From: Lentilactobacillus senioris DSM 24302 = JCM 17472
GTDB lineage: Bacteria > Bacillota > Bacilli > Lactobacillales > Lactobacillaceae
Assembly (NCBI RefSeq): GCF_001436555.1
Contig: NZ_AYZR01000004.1
Coordinates: forward strand, 310,001 to 374,000
Direction of reading: 5' to 3'
Length of the DNA: 64,000 bases
In this document: positions 1-9,234 of the stretch, in pieces
Numbering within the stretch: the stretch's first letter is position 1
How the letters are laid out: each line of letters opens with the position of its first letter
Notes under the pieces: generated by a model
Database searches by the model: none
The model's input: only the letters and a program-made list of their open reading frames with translations
What the model was told of the DNA's origin: nothing
Program-made: the position numbers and the translations under genes

Positions 1-1
1 G

Positions 2-52
2 GGAATTGTGGACCGAAATGCTAATTCTCATTTTGAAATTCAAGACGTCTAA
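2..52 (+). CDS. C-terminal end of a gene cut by the left edge
   Basis: One frame reads GIVDRNANSHFEIQDV and then TAA, followed 13 bases later by an intrinsic terminator, which is how genes in this window normally end. Only 16 residues are present, too few to assign a family. Another frame runs a little further (to about position 107), but it passes through the terminator hairpin, so this frame is preferred. Confidence 0.35.
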   Translation, partial: GIVDRNANSHFEIQDV

Positions 53-65
53 GATGCAAAAAAGC

Positions 66-95
66 GTTGTGTCCCAAGGGATACAACTCTTTTCT
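66..95 (+). terminator. intrinsic terminator of the left-edge gene
   Basis: GTTGTGTCCC and GGGATACAAC form a 10-bp stem (one G-U pair) with a two-base loop, followed by a T-rich tract. Confidence 0.7.
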
Positions 96-140
96 TTATC
101 TAGATAACTATATTATAGAAGAAATGATGATTGATAAAGG

Positions 141-169
141 TGGACACGCCCGGATTGTTTAGATATACT
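141..169 (+). promoter_or_regulatory. promoter of the MFS gene
   Basis: TGGACA and TATACT are separated by 17 bases. The -10 lies inside an inverted repeat, TGTTTA at 156-161 and TAAACA at 172-177, that could be an operator. The likely start site is about 30 bases upstream of the GTG start codon. Confidence 0.55.
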
Positions 170-207
170 GGTAAACAGACTCTATTAACGAATAAGGGAG
201 GACCACC

Positions 208-1410
208 GTGTCATCACAAGTAAAAAAAGCCATTTTTGTTTTAATTCTTAGTAGTTTTTTGGTCTGCATTGGGATGAGCCTGATTTTCCCGGTAATGCCG
301 TTCATTAAAAACGAACTTCATTTTTCAGCCTTAGATATGGGGATTATGAATTCCTTATATGCTTTGGCTCAATTGATTGGTTCGCCCATTATTGGCCGTT
401 TATCTGATCGTACTGGTCGTAAACGAGTGTTAGTAATGGGGCTAGCCCTTTTCTTTGTCGGCGAATCACTTTTTGCCTTATCCAACCAGTTAATCGTGAT
501 GGATATTTCCAGAACCATCGGGGGGATTTCAGCTGCGATGGTAGTGCCTACTGCTAACGCGCTAGCTGCTGATATTACCACTCCGAAGCAACGAGCTAAA
601 GTTATTGGTTGGCTATCAGCCGCCTTTAGTGGTGGATTGGTGTTAGGCCCTGGGATTGGTGGTATCTTAGCTAAATTTAGTTATAAGACGCCGTTTTGGG
701 TTGCTGCTGGACTAGGCTTGTTAAGTATGTTTGCAATGATTGCTTTAATGCCTAAAGAAAGTGAGCTTAAGCAATTAATGGTTAATCGGCCAACTGGCGA
801 GACTGCTAAAGAACCAAGTAACTTACTACAAGATTCTTGGAAACTATTAACTGGTCCGATGAGTTTATTATTCATTATGATTTTAATTTCTGCTTTTGGA
901 TTAGTTAGTTTCGAAAGTATCTATAGTTTGTACGTTAACGAGGTCCATCACTTTACTATGAGTAACATTGCGTTAGTTTTAACGCTTAATGGAATTATTT
1001 CTTTACTGTTCCAAATCTTGTTGTTCGATCGAATGGTAATGTGGTGGTCCGAAAAAAACGTGATCCGTTACTGCTTCTTATTTGCGCTCATCGGCACCCT
1101 TTGGATTATTATGGCGCACCAAAAGTGGGCAGTGATTGTTGCTACTTTAATTGTCTTTACTACTTTTGATTTGTTACGGCCAGCAATTACCACGATGTTA
1201 ACTAAGGCTAGTATGACTGACCAAGGATTGGTTAATGGGTTAAATATGTCCTTAACCAGTATCGGTAATATTATTGGCCCAATTACCTCTGGAGCATTAT
1301 TGGATTATAATTATCACTACCCATACTTAGTGGTAGTAGTGTTCATGTTATTGTCATTTTTCATGACCTTTAAAATTAAAAATATTAAGCAACCAGCAGC
1401 CCTAAAATAA
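208..1410 (+). CDS. MFS family transporter, drug:H+ antiporter type
   Basis: This 400-residue protein has the length and hydrophobicity of a 12-helix major facilitator. The loop between helices 2 and 3 carries the motif A sequence GRLSDRTGRKR near residue 70, and the helix 5 region is glycine/proline-rich (VLGPGIGG), as in the DHA1 multidrug exporters. By family it would sit in the membrane and export small hydrophobic compounds in exchange for protons; the substrate cannot be read from sequence. The GTG start is chosen because AGGGAGG lies seven bases upstream. It is monocistronic, with its own promoter and a terminator directly after the stop, and is not obviously linked to the ABC exporter that follows. 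Confidence 0.85.
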   Translation: MSSQVKKAIFVLILSSFLVCIGMSLIFPVMPFIKNELHFSALDMGIMNSLYALAQLIGSPIIGRLSDRTGRKRVLVMGLALFFVGESLFALSNQLIVMDISRTIGGISAAMVVPTANALAADITTPKQRAKVIGWLSAAFSGGLVLGPGIGGILAKFSYKTPFWVAAGLGLLSMFAMIALMPKESELKQLMVNRPTGETAKEPSNLLQDSWKLLTGPMSLLFIMILISAFGLVSFESIYSLYVNEVHHFTMSNIALVLTLNGIISLLFQILLFDRMVMWWSEKNVIRYCFLFALIGTLWIIMAHQKWAVIVATLIVFTTFDLLRPAITTMLTKASMTDQGLVNGLNMSLTSIGNIIGPITSGALLDYNYHYPYLVVVVFMLLSFFMTFKIKNIKQPAALK

Positions 1411-1417
1411 ATGGGCT

Positions 1418-1468
1418 AAGAAACGGAAACTAATGACTAATCAGGTCTTAGGGACCGTTTCTTTTTTT
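1418..1468 (+). terminator. intrinsic terminator after the MFS gene
   Basis: AAGAAACGG pairs with CCGTTTCTT, followed by a run of Ts. The long loop contains further self-complementary sequence. Confidence 0.8.
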
Positions 1469-1481
1469 ATTCAACCTAAAA

Positions 1482-1523
1482 TGACTACATGGTCATTGAC
1501 TATATAGTCATTAATAGTATAAT
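1482..1523 (+). promoter_or_regulatory. promoter with two adjacent palindromic operators, probable TetR sites
   Basis: TTGACT (1496-1501) and TATAAT (1518-1523) are 16 bases apart. TGACTATATAGTCA at 1497-1510 is a perfect 14-bp palindrome covering the -35 and part of the spacer. Directly upstream, TGACTACATGGTCA at 1482-1495 has the same TGAC-N6-GTCA form. The third gene of the operon is a TetR-family protein, so autoregulation at these two sites is the natural inference. Confidence 0.75.
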
Positions 1524-1565
1524 GAACCTCAATTAAGGGATTAGCTTGTTGAGGGAGGGATTGTG

Positions 1566-2483
1566 ATGACAACACAACCAGTGATTCAAATCCAGCATTT
1601 ACAAAAATATTTTGGTAAATTTGAGGCATTAAAGGATATTAATTTAACTTTGTATCCCGGACAGGTCTTAGGTTTTATTGGCCCTAACGGTGCCGGTAAA
1701 TCGACTACTATTCGGACGATTTTAGGATTAATTAAAGCCTCCGAGGGGACCACCACCGTTTTCGGGCAGGATGCTTGGAAAGACGCGGTTAAGATTCATG
1801 AACAATTGGCTTACGTTCCGGGTGACGTCTATCTGTGGTCTAATTTGACTGGTGGTCAAACTATTGATTTGTTACTGCACATGTCACACCAAAACCATAC
1901 TAAAAAAACTGATGAATTAATTCAAAAATTTGAACTGGATACCGGCAAGAAAAATCGAACTTATTCGAAAGGTAACCGGCAGAAAGTGGCGTTGATTTCT
2001 GCACTGTCTACTGATGTGCCACTATACATTTTTGACGAACCTACTTCGGGATTAGATCCATTGAACGAACAAATTTTTCAAGATGAAGTGGCGGCTTTAA
2101 AAGCAGCTGGAAAAAGTATTTTATTATCTAGCCATATCTTGTCAGAAGTAGAACGGATGGGGGATGTCATTTCTATCATTCGTGAAGGTACCATTATTGA
2201 AACCGGGACGTTAGCTTCCATGCAACATTTGACTCGTAATCAGGTCACCGTGACTACCCAAAAGCCGTTAGATCAATTAGAAGGGATGCACGGGGTTCAT
2301 CAGTTAACGTTGTCAGTTAATAAACTCCAAGCCAAATTTAGCTTGGACGGTGATGCTACTACTGCAGTGATGGCGTATTTAGCCGAAAATTTAATTGTTA
2401 AATTAAAGACTACGCCCCCAACGTTAGATGATTTGTTCCTGCGGTATTACGAAAACAACGGGCAGGGTGGTGAACAATCATGA
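1566..2483 (+). CDS. ABC transporter ATP-binding protein (drug/peptide exporter type)
   Basis: This is the ATPase of a two-gene ABC exporter. Walker A is GPNGAGKST around residues 38-46, Walker B and the D-loop are LYIFDEPTSGLDP, the H-loop is SSHILSEVE, and the signature is a divergent SKGNR in place of LSGGQ. About 305 residues is normal for the DrrA/BcrA group, with a C-terminal regulatory tail after the nucleotide-binding domain. A GTG at 1563 is in frame, but the ATG at 1566 is better spaced from GGGAGGGA. The gene overlaps the permease gene by four bases (ATGA), which points to translational coupling. It is controlled by the palindrome-bearing promoter and the downstream TetR regulator. 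Confidence 0.9.
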   Translation: MTTQPVIQIQHLQKYFGKFEALKDINLTLYPGQVLGFIGPNGAGKSTTIRTILGLIKASEGTTTVFGQDAWKDAVKIHEQLAYVPGDVYLWSNLTGGQTIDLLLHMSHQNHTKKTDELIQKFELDTGKKNRTYSKGNRQKVALISALSTDVPLYIFDEPTSGLDPLNEQIFQDEVAALKAAGKSILLSSHILSEVERMGDVISIIREGTIIETGTLASMQHLTRNQVTVTTQKPLDQLEGMHGVHQLTLSVNKLQAKFSLDGDATTAVMAYLAENLIVKLKTTPPTLDDLFLRYYENNGQGGEQS

Positions 2484-4090
2484 CCCAATTGGCAGAAACT
2501 AAACGCTTATTATTAGCGGACCTAAAGCGGGATCGGACTAAAATTATTGTGTGGATGTTAGTGTTAGCAGGACTATTTTTAGCGGTGGCTTATAAATTTA
2601 CCAATTTATATGGTAGTCCTAGTCAAATTAACACGATTGCCGAAACGTTAAAATCCAAAGCAATGGAATCTTTATTTGGCCCGTTAGCTCGTAGTACCAA
2701 TTTAAATACTGCTATTATTTTCGCATCTGAAATGCTAATTTTCTGGGCCATTTTTATGGTGATCTTTAATTACTCATTAGCCATTGGGGCCACTCGGAGC
2801 CAAGAAGAGTCCGGCTTGACTGAAATGATTCGTGGTGGTCATCCCGTTGGACGCCAGGCCCCACTATTGGCCGCTATCCTAGAACTAACTTTGATTGATG
2901 GATTATTTACCATTTTAAGTGGAGTGGGCCTTCAGCTAGCAAATTTACCAGGAGCCAATACTAATGGTAACTGGTTGCTGGCGTTAGCGTTAGGGATTGT
3001 TGGTTGGACGTTTGGAATGGTTGCATTGGTTTTTGCGCAATTATTTAATGACGCGCACAACGCCATGCTGAGTGGTTATCTATTTTTTGGAGCGACCTAC
3101 CTTATTCGCATGATTACTGACGTAACCAATCCGGATTGGACTTGGCTTTCACCACTAGGCTGGGTTGAAAAAACTAGTATTTACGTTGATAACAACTGGC
3201 TACCGATGATTTTGTACGCTGTAACTGGGTTTGCGATGTTAGCGATCGCGTTCGCGTTAAACGCAAACCGGGATATCGATGCCGGGATTATTGCTGTTCG
3301 GCCGGGCAAGCAAACCAGTAACTTTTTAGCCGGTCCCGGGAGCTTATTATTTTGTACCCAAAAAACTACCAGTTTGGTCTGGATAGTGGGAGTGTTTGTG
3401 TTAGGAGCTAGTTACGGCTCGGTGTTTGATAGTATTGGCAAATTAGTCAAAACATCACCAGTTATTCAAGAAGTGCTCGGAACCAGTGGTGTGCGGCACG
3501 CCGAAAAACTACAAGTGCTCAACTTTATTGGTATCTTAGGAATGATTTTTAGTATCCTAGCGGTGATCGCCGGTGGGATGGTAGTTAATAAAATTGAAAC
3601 CGATAACCAAAAGGGTTACTTAGGATTAGTAGGTGCCAAACCAATTAGCCGCAATCGCAATTTAGCGACCGTAATAGCCTATGGTGGTGGGCTAGCCACT
3701 ACCGTTTTGGCTAGTGCGATTGCCGGAACTCAGTTAGCCGCTAACGCGGTGATGAAACGTCCCCTCGCTGCTCACTATTATTGGCAAACTGCCGTAGCAA
3801 TGGTGCCAATAATTTTACTATTAATTGGGTTATTAGTAGCACTAGTTGGGTGGTTACCTAAATGGCGCTCTGTGACTTGGGGTTATTTAGGATTGGCGTT
3901 TGTCATTTCTTACTTTGGCAAACTGTTAAAGTTACCGGAATGGGGTCTTAAACTATCTCCATTTTACTGGTTAAGAAAAGTACCAGTAGACAAGGTTGAC
4001 TGGGCAGTCTGGTGGTTTATATTGGTTCTCGCTGCGATCTTGATAGTTATCGGTTTTATTGGCTATAATAGACGGGACTTAGATCGATAG
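2480..4090 (+). CDS. ABC-2 type permease of a TetR-regulated exporter
   Basis: This 536-residue, very hydrophobic protein looks like two six-helix ABC-2 halves fused in one chain, as in the family annotated as exporters of polyketide antibiotics. Hydrophobic blocks lie around residues 25-45, 80-110, 155-215 and 240-260, and again through 300-530. It starts within the end of the ATPase gene and shares its promoter, so the two proteins should form the transporter. A TetR-family gene follows 14 bases later. The organisation (ATPase, double permease, TetR) resembles local resistance modules to toxic peptides or antibiotics; the substrate is unknown. Confidence 0.85.
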   Translation: MTQLAETKRLLLADLKRDRTKIIVWMLVLAGLFLAVAYKFTNLYGSPSQINTIAETLKSKAMESLFGPLARSTNLNTAIIFASEMLIFWAIFMVIFNYSLAIGATRSQEESGLTEMIRGGHPVGRQAPLLAAILELTLIDGLFTILSGVGLQLANLPGANTNGNWLLALALGIVGWTFGMVALVFAQLFNDAHNAMLSGYLFFGATYLIRMITDVTNPDWTWLSPLGWVEKTSIYVDNNWLPMILYAVTGFAMLAIAFALNANRDIDAGIIAVRPGKQTSNFLAGPGSLLFCTQKTTSLVWIVGVFVLGASYGSVFDSIGKLVKTSPVIQEVLGTSGVRHAEKLQVLNFIGILGMIFSILAVIAGGMVVNKIETDNQKGYLGLVGAKPISRNRNLATVIAYGGGLATTVLASAIAGTQLAANAVMKRPLAAHYYWQTAVAMVPIILLLIGLLVALVGWLPKWRSVTWGYLGLAFVISYFGKLLKLPEWGLKLSPFYWLRKVPVDKVDWAVWWFILVLAAILIVIGFIGYNRRDLDR

Positions 4091-4104
4091 AAAGAGGAGA
4101 CAAC

Positions 4105-4764
4105 ATGACTAAACGATTAGCTGAAGACCCCCAGAAAAAGGCAGCTATTTTAAAAACGGCCCTTCACGAATTTGCAATCAATGGTTACGGGGCTAGTACA
4201 GATCTGATTGCAGTTAAGGCTGGTGTTTCTAAAGGCACGGTATTTCGCTATTTTGCTAATAAGGCGACATTATATAGTGAAGTAGTCGATGCCGCTTTAG
4301 ATAACGTAATGAATCAGGCGGATTTAACGGTGTGGACAGAGTCAACTGATTTGGTCAGTATGATTGTGAGAGCAACCCAGTATAAACTGGAGTTAGCGCA
4401 ACGGTTTCCGGATGAGTTTGCGTTATTGATTGCGGTTTATAAGAATGACGATAATCTACCAGATGGTTCTGGTGAAAATCTACACCGGACATTTGGTCAG
4501 TGGACGAAGGAGAATGTCGATCGCTTGATTAACCCTGTTTTCGATCGTTTAAAGATTCGACCAGAATTAGACAAGCAAGTAGTTCGGCGCTACTTACTGA
4601 ATAACGTTAAAAGCATGACCGAGCGAGCGCAGAGTTATTTACAAAGTCATCCCGATGTTAAAAGCATTGATCAAATGACGGAGTTAATCACCGAAATTAA
4701 AATGGAGATGGATATCATTGAACACGGCATCGTAGCTAATGGTTCAGGTGATGATCTCTACTAG
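4105..4764 (+). CDS. TetR/AcrR family transcriptional regulator
   Basis: The N-terminal 60 residues contain a typical TetR helix-turn-helix, with AGVSKGTVFRYFANKATLY as the recognition region, followed by an all-helical ligand-binding part. The 219-residue length is usual for the family. AGAGGAGA precedes the ATG, and the gene is the last of the exporter operon, 14 bases behind the permease. By family role it would repress the operon and be released by an exported compound. The two TGAC-N6-GTCA palindromes in the operon promoter are the likely binding sites. Confidence 0.88.
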   Translation: MTKRLAEDPQKKAAILKTALHEFAINGYGASTDLIAVKAGVSKGTVFRYFANKATLYSEVVDAALDNVMNQADLTVWTESTDLVSMIVRATQYKLELAQRFPDEFALLIAVYKNDDNLPDGSGENLHRTFGQWTKENVDRLINPVFDRLKIRPELDKQVVRRYLLNNVKSMTERAQSYLQSHPDVKSIDQMTELITEIKMEMDIIEHGIVANGSGDDLY

Positions 4765-4771
4765 TTAAATA

Positions 4772-4817
4772 AACCACGATAGTTAGCCTAGTTGACGGGG
4801 ACTATCGTGGTTTTTGC
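4772..4817 (+). terminator. intrinsic terminator of the ABC exporter operon
   Basis: AACCACGATAGT and ACTATCGTGGTT form a perfect 12-bp stem followed by T5. Confidence 0.9.
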
Positions 4818-4835
4818 TTATTGTGGAGGGATAAA

Positions 4836-4934
4836 TTGGGCTTCATTTTTATTTTTGCATATTTTTTCAACGGGGCATTAACCATATTGTTTTTTAAACA
4901 AAAGCCGGAAAGTCGCTTATATCAAGGGAATTAG
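4836..4934 (+). CDS. possible small membrane peptide, 32 residues
   Basis: A TTG five bases after GGAGGG opens a 32-codon frame reading LGFIFIFAYFFNGAL then TILFFKQKPESRLYQGN. The first 20 residues would make one membrane helix, followed by a charged tail. It lies alone between the exporter terminator and the large YhgE gene. It may instead be the remnant of a longer membrane protein or a leader of the next gene. No homologue is recognised. Confidence 0.3.
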   Translation: MGFIFIFAYFFNGALTILFFKQKPESRLYQGN

Positions 4935-5061
4935 ATCAGGTAGAATACCATTCTAAATTAGTTTATGATATTTACTATTTTTTGAATCGGGATTATACTT
5001 TTAAGCATACATTAAAATACCTGGTTTCTAGCCTTTATAACTATTTATACGTCCTGGTAAA

Positions 5062-8000
5062 ATGCAAAATTATGAGCAGAAAGGTGTGTTTAATATTTTT
5101 AAGCGACGGGGGGTCCGGATTGCTGCAATTGTTTTGGGAGTGACTTTGCCGGTTATTGCGGCGTTACTGTTCTTGCAATCTGTGTGGAATCCGTTTGGCC
5201 ATACTAGCCGATTACCAATTGCGGTGGTGAATAACGATAAGGCAGTGCTTTATCAAGGCAAGACCATGGCTGTTGGGGATCAAATGGTAAACCAACTAAA
5301 GCAAAATCACGGCATGCAATGGCATTTTGTGAATGCTAAGACTGCCAAAGATGGATTGAAAAACAATAAGTATTATACAGTCGTTACGATACCTAAGAAT
5401 TTTTCTCAAAATGCAACGACAGTTATGAATAAGAACCCTAAAACAATGCAGTTGAAGTATAAAACTAATGATTCTATGAATTACATTGCAGGGGTCATGA
5501 GTAGCGTAGGGCTTACTCAAGTGAACGAACAAGTGCGGGCAGCAGTAACCAAAAGTTATGCTCTAGCTTTATTTTCTCAGATTAAAACCTCTGGGAAGGG
5601 ATTTCAAAAAGCAGCTGACGGTGCTACCCAATTAAAGGATGGAACCGTTACGCTGCAATCTGGATTAAAACAATACACAACCGGGGTTAAGACGCTTAAA
5701 AACGGAATGGATACTATGTACACTAGTGTTCAGCCGTTGCCTAGTGGGGTCCAAAAATTAACCACTGGTGGTAATCAACTTAGTGCTGGTTTGAATCAAT
5801 TAAACGATAAAAGCGGCCAATTAGTTAATGGGGTTAATCAGCTTGCTGATGGCTCAGGTCAATTGAATACCGGACTACAAACTTTGAATAACAAAACGGG
5901 AACCTTACAGTCCGGGGTTGGCAAGCTAGCCACTGGTGGAACTCAATTAGATGATGGATTGCAAACCTTAAACGGCAATACTGGAACTTTAAAATCTGGT
6001 GTTAGTCAATTAGCCAACGGTTCTAGCAAGATTAACAATGGATTAAAGCAACTTAACAACAAGAAGGGTGATTTATCTACCGGAGTGGTTAAACTTGCTG
6101 ACGGGTCTAACCAATTGAAATCTGGAGTGGTCACCTATACTAATGGAGTTTATCAGGTTAATGATGGTCTCCAACAACTGAACGCTAAAAAAGGTGATTT
6201 AGCTGATGGGGTCAGCAAATTAGTAGCTGGTTCTGGTAAGTTATTACCGGGCTGGACGCAATATACTGATGGAGTCACACAATTGAACTCCGGAATTAAG
6301 CAATTGGATGATTCAAAGGGAACTCTGGCGGACGGGGTTAAACAACTAACTGATGGCTCAGACCAAATGCTTGATAAAGTTATAGGTAGTGGAACAAAAG
6401 ATAGTCCTGAACTGGTAAGCGGAACTCAACAATTAGCTAGTGGATTATCTCAGTTAAACACTGGATTAACTCAATTAAAAGAACAATTGGGAGATTTACC
6501 AGTCCAGTTACAAGCTCTTTACGACTCTTTAAATGACAATGCCGCTGGAGCAATGAAGACGTTAACTGGAAAAGATTATTCAGCTTTTATTAAGGGAGGC
6601 GTGCTAAGTAACGCAACTGATGGGTATCAGGCAGCAGATGGTCTCTATTCAACTCTTACTAGTCAAAATACCGCTAACCAAGCGGCTTTGAAAAAAATCG
6701 AAAATGAGTTGGATGCGTTAAATACTGGTACTACAAATAGTAACCAAGCAACTAGCACAACTTCTAATCAAGATTCTACTAATAACACGGTAGTGCCAAC
6801 GTTTAAGTTGGGTGATAGCGATAAAGCAACTAAGAAAGCCAATGATAGTGAAAGCAGCGATGATGTTGCTGATAGTACAGAAACCCTTAATCAAGCGGTG
6901 AAGAAACTACAAACCGATGTGGCTAATAGTACTAAAACTACTACCACGTCAGTGAAATCTAAAGCTACAGAACCAGCAACTAATTCCGAAGTTAATTCGG
7001 ATAAGACTGGTGATACTAGTGAGGAAATTAACGCTAAGATTGACGCTGTTAGTCAAAAGCAAGATTTAACTCCTAAGCAAACGGCAGCTTTAAAATCCGC
7101 TTTGAAGGATTCTAGAACTGATAATACTACTCAGGCAAACGCTGATAACGGTGATTCTACTAAGGTCACCACGACTACTTCAAAGGAAACTGCTTCAAAT
7201 AATACAGCAGTTATTAAAGCCGATATGGCTGCAGTAAAAACGGCGGCAAAGCAACAGTCTGTGGCAGTGGCTGATGCTAACGTCGTTGATTCTAATAAAT
7301 CAACTAATGATAAAACGGTTGCCACAACTGCTACAACGAGTTCAGAAGCTCCTAAGGCTAACTTAGCAGAGGTGGCTACCATTAAAGCTGAAGTTCAAGC
7401 GTTAGAAAAGCAAATGGCAGCAGATAAAGCAACCAATACGAAGGCTGCATCTACTGCGAAAGCATCATTTAACTCTATTAAAATGATTTTAAACGGAATG
7501 GCGGCTCTTAAAATTACCGGCGTTTTGGATCAATTAAAAGCTCAAATTGCTACCGCCAATGGTGATGGTACTGATACTAATCCTGGAATCACCGAAGCGT
7601 TGAATCAATTGACTAATGGCTCCAGTGAATTATTGGCGGGCGCAAATAAGCTCAGTAGTCAATCACCTGATTTAGTGAGTGGCATAATGCAAATTAATAC
7701 CGGGCTTCATCAACTGAATGACCAAGTGCCAACTTTAGTGAACGGAATTACGCAACTTTATGATGGTTCGCAAACTTTGGTTGCTAACAATAAGACTTTA
7801 ATGGACGGCCAAACTCAACTAAATGACGGACTAATTCAGTTGAACAGTCAGGTGCCAACCTTAACTAATGCAATTGGGATGTTGGCAAATGGTTCTGCTA
7901 CCTTGAACAAGAATTCTGGTGCCCTAAATAGTGGTGCCAAACAGTTAAGTACTGGATTGGGACAGTTAAATAAACAAGTTCCTGTTTTGACTAGTGCAAT

Positions 8001-9105
8001 TGGTAAATTAGCAGCTGGTTCTACCACTGAAAACGATGGAATGCAAAGCTTAAATGGTCAGGTGCCAACCTTAGTGAACGGTGTTCATAAATTAGCCAAC
8101 GGTTCCGGACAATTAAACACAGGTCTTCAAAGTTTAAATGGCCAGGTACCAACTTTAGTAAGTGGAGTTTCTAAGTTAGCAAATGGTTCTAGTCAATTAG
8201 ATACCGGGTTAGGAACTCTACAATCAAGTACTCCAGCGCTTCAATCAGGGGTAAAACAGTTAGCTGATGGGGGAAGCCAATTAAGTACCGGATTAAATAC
8301 GTTAAATAGCTCTACTGGAGCTTTGATTGACGGGGCTAAGCAGTTAGATGATGGTGCTAGTCAATTAGATGCTAACTCAGGCAAGCTAAATGGTGGAACC
8401 GGACAGTTAATTAACGGGGATAACACCTTATCTACTTCGCTTCAAGGGGGAGCTGATCAGGTTAAGGCAGTACCGTTAAATAACAAGATGGCGCAAATGT
8501 TTGCAGCCCCTACTAACGTTAAACGTGATAGTACTAATTACGTACCAAACTTTGGGTTTGCAATGGCACCATTTGTTATTTCATTACTGACTTTGCTTGG
8601 GGTAACAGCTATTGCCGCCTTAATGGCTCGTTTAACCGGCTTTAAGACCAAGCGATCTATTTACGAAACGGTGGGATTGGCTGGCCTTCAGGGCTTTGTC
8701 ACCACGGCTGTAATTATCATGATTTTAAAGCAAGTTGATCATCCACTTCAATTTGTTATTCTAGGGATTTTATTATCGATAGTAACCGCAATGATTGAAA
8801 TTGTCCTCTTTAAGTATTTGAAGTACTGGGCCTTTCTACTTGCGGGAGCAGTACTGGGAACTTCAGTCTTCTTCTCAAACGATATTTATCCGTCTGAAAC
8901 TATTAATTCTTTAAGTGATTACTTAGGATTATTGTCACCAGTGCATTATACGAACTTGGCACTACGCCAATGTCTCACTGGCGGGATTGATATTAATGTA
9001 GGAGAAATGATCTTCCTTCTAATTATGGGGGTTCTCGTTTTAATTTTATGGTTAATCTATCTTATGGGGAATAAGACTAAGCCACAACATGCGGCTGAAA
9101 ATTAA
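5062..9105 (+). CDS. very large YhgE/Pip-domain membrane protein with QL-x-x-G repeats
   Basis: The 1347-residue protein has the YhgE/phage-infection-protein layout: one N-terminal membrane helix (about residues 17-40), a long extracellular part, and about five helices from residue 1165 onward forming an ABC-2-like membrane domain. The outer part is built of repeats of the form QLxxGxxQLxxGxxxLxxG (about residues 185-480 and 850-1130). They are interrupted by a low-complexity insert rich in Thr, Ser, Asn, Asp and Lys (about 555-790) with short helical stretches. Usual family members are about 700-1000 residues, so this one is long. Relatives include lactococcal Pip, a phage receptor, and EsaA of type VII secretion; neither role can be inferred here because no T7SS genes are nearby. 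The ATG lacks a strong ribosome-binding site. Confidence 0.85.
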   Translation: MQNYEQKGVFNIFKRRGVRIAAIVLGVTLPVIAALLFLQSVWNPFGHTSRLPIAVVNNDKAVLYQGKTMAVGDQMVNQLKQNHGMQWHFVNAKTAKDGLKNNKYYTVVTIPKNFSQNATTVMNKNPKTMQLKYKTNDSMNYIAGVMSSVGLTQVNEQVRAAVTKSYALALFSQIKTSGKGFQKAADGATQLKDGTVTLQSGLKQYTTGVKTLKNGMDTMYTSVQPLPSGVQKLTTGGNQLSAGLNQLNDKSGQLVNGVNQLADGSGQLNTGLQTLNNKTGTLQSGVGKLATGGTQLDDGLQTLNGNTGTLKSGVSQLANGSSKINNGLKQLNNKKGDLSTGVVKLADGSNQLKSGVVTYTNGVYQVNDGLQQLNAKKGDLADGVSKLVAGSGKLLPGWTQYTDGVTQLNSGIKQLDDSKGTLADGVKQLTDGSDQMLDKVIGSGTKDSPELVSGTQQLASGLSQLNTGLTQLKEQLGDLPVQLQALYDSLNDNAAGAMKTLTGKDYSAFIKGGVLSNATDGYQAADGLYSTLTSQNTANQAALKKIENELDALNTGTTNSNQATSTTSNQDSTNNTVVPTFKLGDSDKATKKANDSESSDDVADSTETLNQAVKKLQTDVANSTKTTTTSVKSKATEPATNSEVNSDKTGDTSEEINAKIDAVSQKQDLTPKQTAALKSALKDSRTDNTTQANADNGDSTKVTTTTSKETASNNTAVIKADMAAVKTAAKQQSVAVADANVVDSNKSTNDKTVATTATTSSEAPKANLAEVATIKAEVQALEKQMAADKATNTKAASTAKASFNSIKMILNGMAALKITGVLDQLKAQIATANGDGTDTNPGITEALNQLTNGSSELLAGANKLSSQSPDLVSGIMQINTGLHQLNDQVPTLVNGITQLYDGSQTLVANNKTLMDGQTQLNDGLIQLNSQVPTLTNAIGMLANGSATLNKNSGALNSGAKQLSTGLGQLNKQVPVLTSAIGKLAAGSTTENDGMQSLNGQVPTLVNGVHKLANGSGQLNTGLQSLNGQVPTLVSGVSKLANGSSQLDTGLGTLQSSTPALQSGVKQLADGGSQLSTGLNTLNSSTGALIDGAKQLDDGASQLDANSGKLNGGTGQLINGDNTLSTSLQGGADQVKAVPLNNKMAQMFAAPTNVKRDSTNYVPNFGFAMAPFVISLLTLLGVTAIAALMARLTGFKTKRSIYETVGLAGLQGFVTTAVIIMILKQVDHPLQFVILGILLSIVTAMIEIVLFKYLKYWAFLLAGAVLGTSVFFSNDIYPSETINSLSDYLGLLSPVHYTNLALRQCLTGGIDINVGEMIFLLIMGVLVLILWLIYLMGNKTKPQHAAEN

Positions 9106-9113
9106 GCAAATTA

Positions 9114-9155
9114 AAAGCGGCTTGAATTGATTACAATTCAAGCCGCTTTTTTTGT
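9114..9155 (+). terminator. intrinsic terminator after the YhgE gene
   Basis: AAAGCGGCTTGAATTG and CAATTCAAGCCGCTTT form a perfect 16-bp stem followed by Ts. Confidence 0.92.
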
Positions 9156-9191
9156 GGATTTAATCTAATGAAGTGAATAAATCAGGGCGAC

Positions 9192-9219
9192 AAAAAAACA
9201 CCCACTAGGGGTGTTTTTT
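9192..9219 (-). terminator. terminator of the LysM gene, bidirectional
   Basis: AAAAAACACCC and GGGTGTTTTTT flank a five-base loop. The A/T tracts allow it to work on either strand, and it lies 16 bases beyond the LysM stop codon. Confidence 0.85.
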
Positions 9220-9234
9220 AAGGTTAAGCTGTGA

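Noticed and set aside
5600-8450. Repeats resembling a CRISPR or tandem array
   Set aside because: They are in frame, imperfect, and encode the QL-x-x-G protein repeats; there are no constant repeats with unique spacers.
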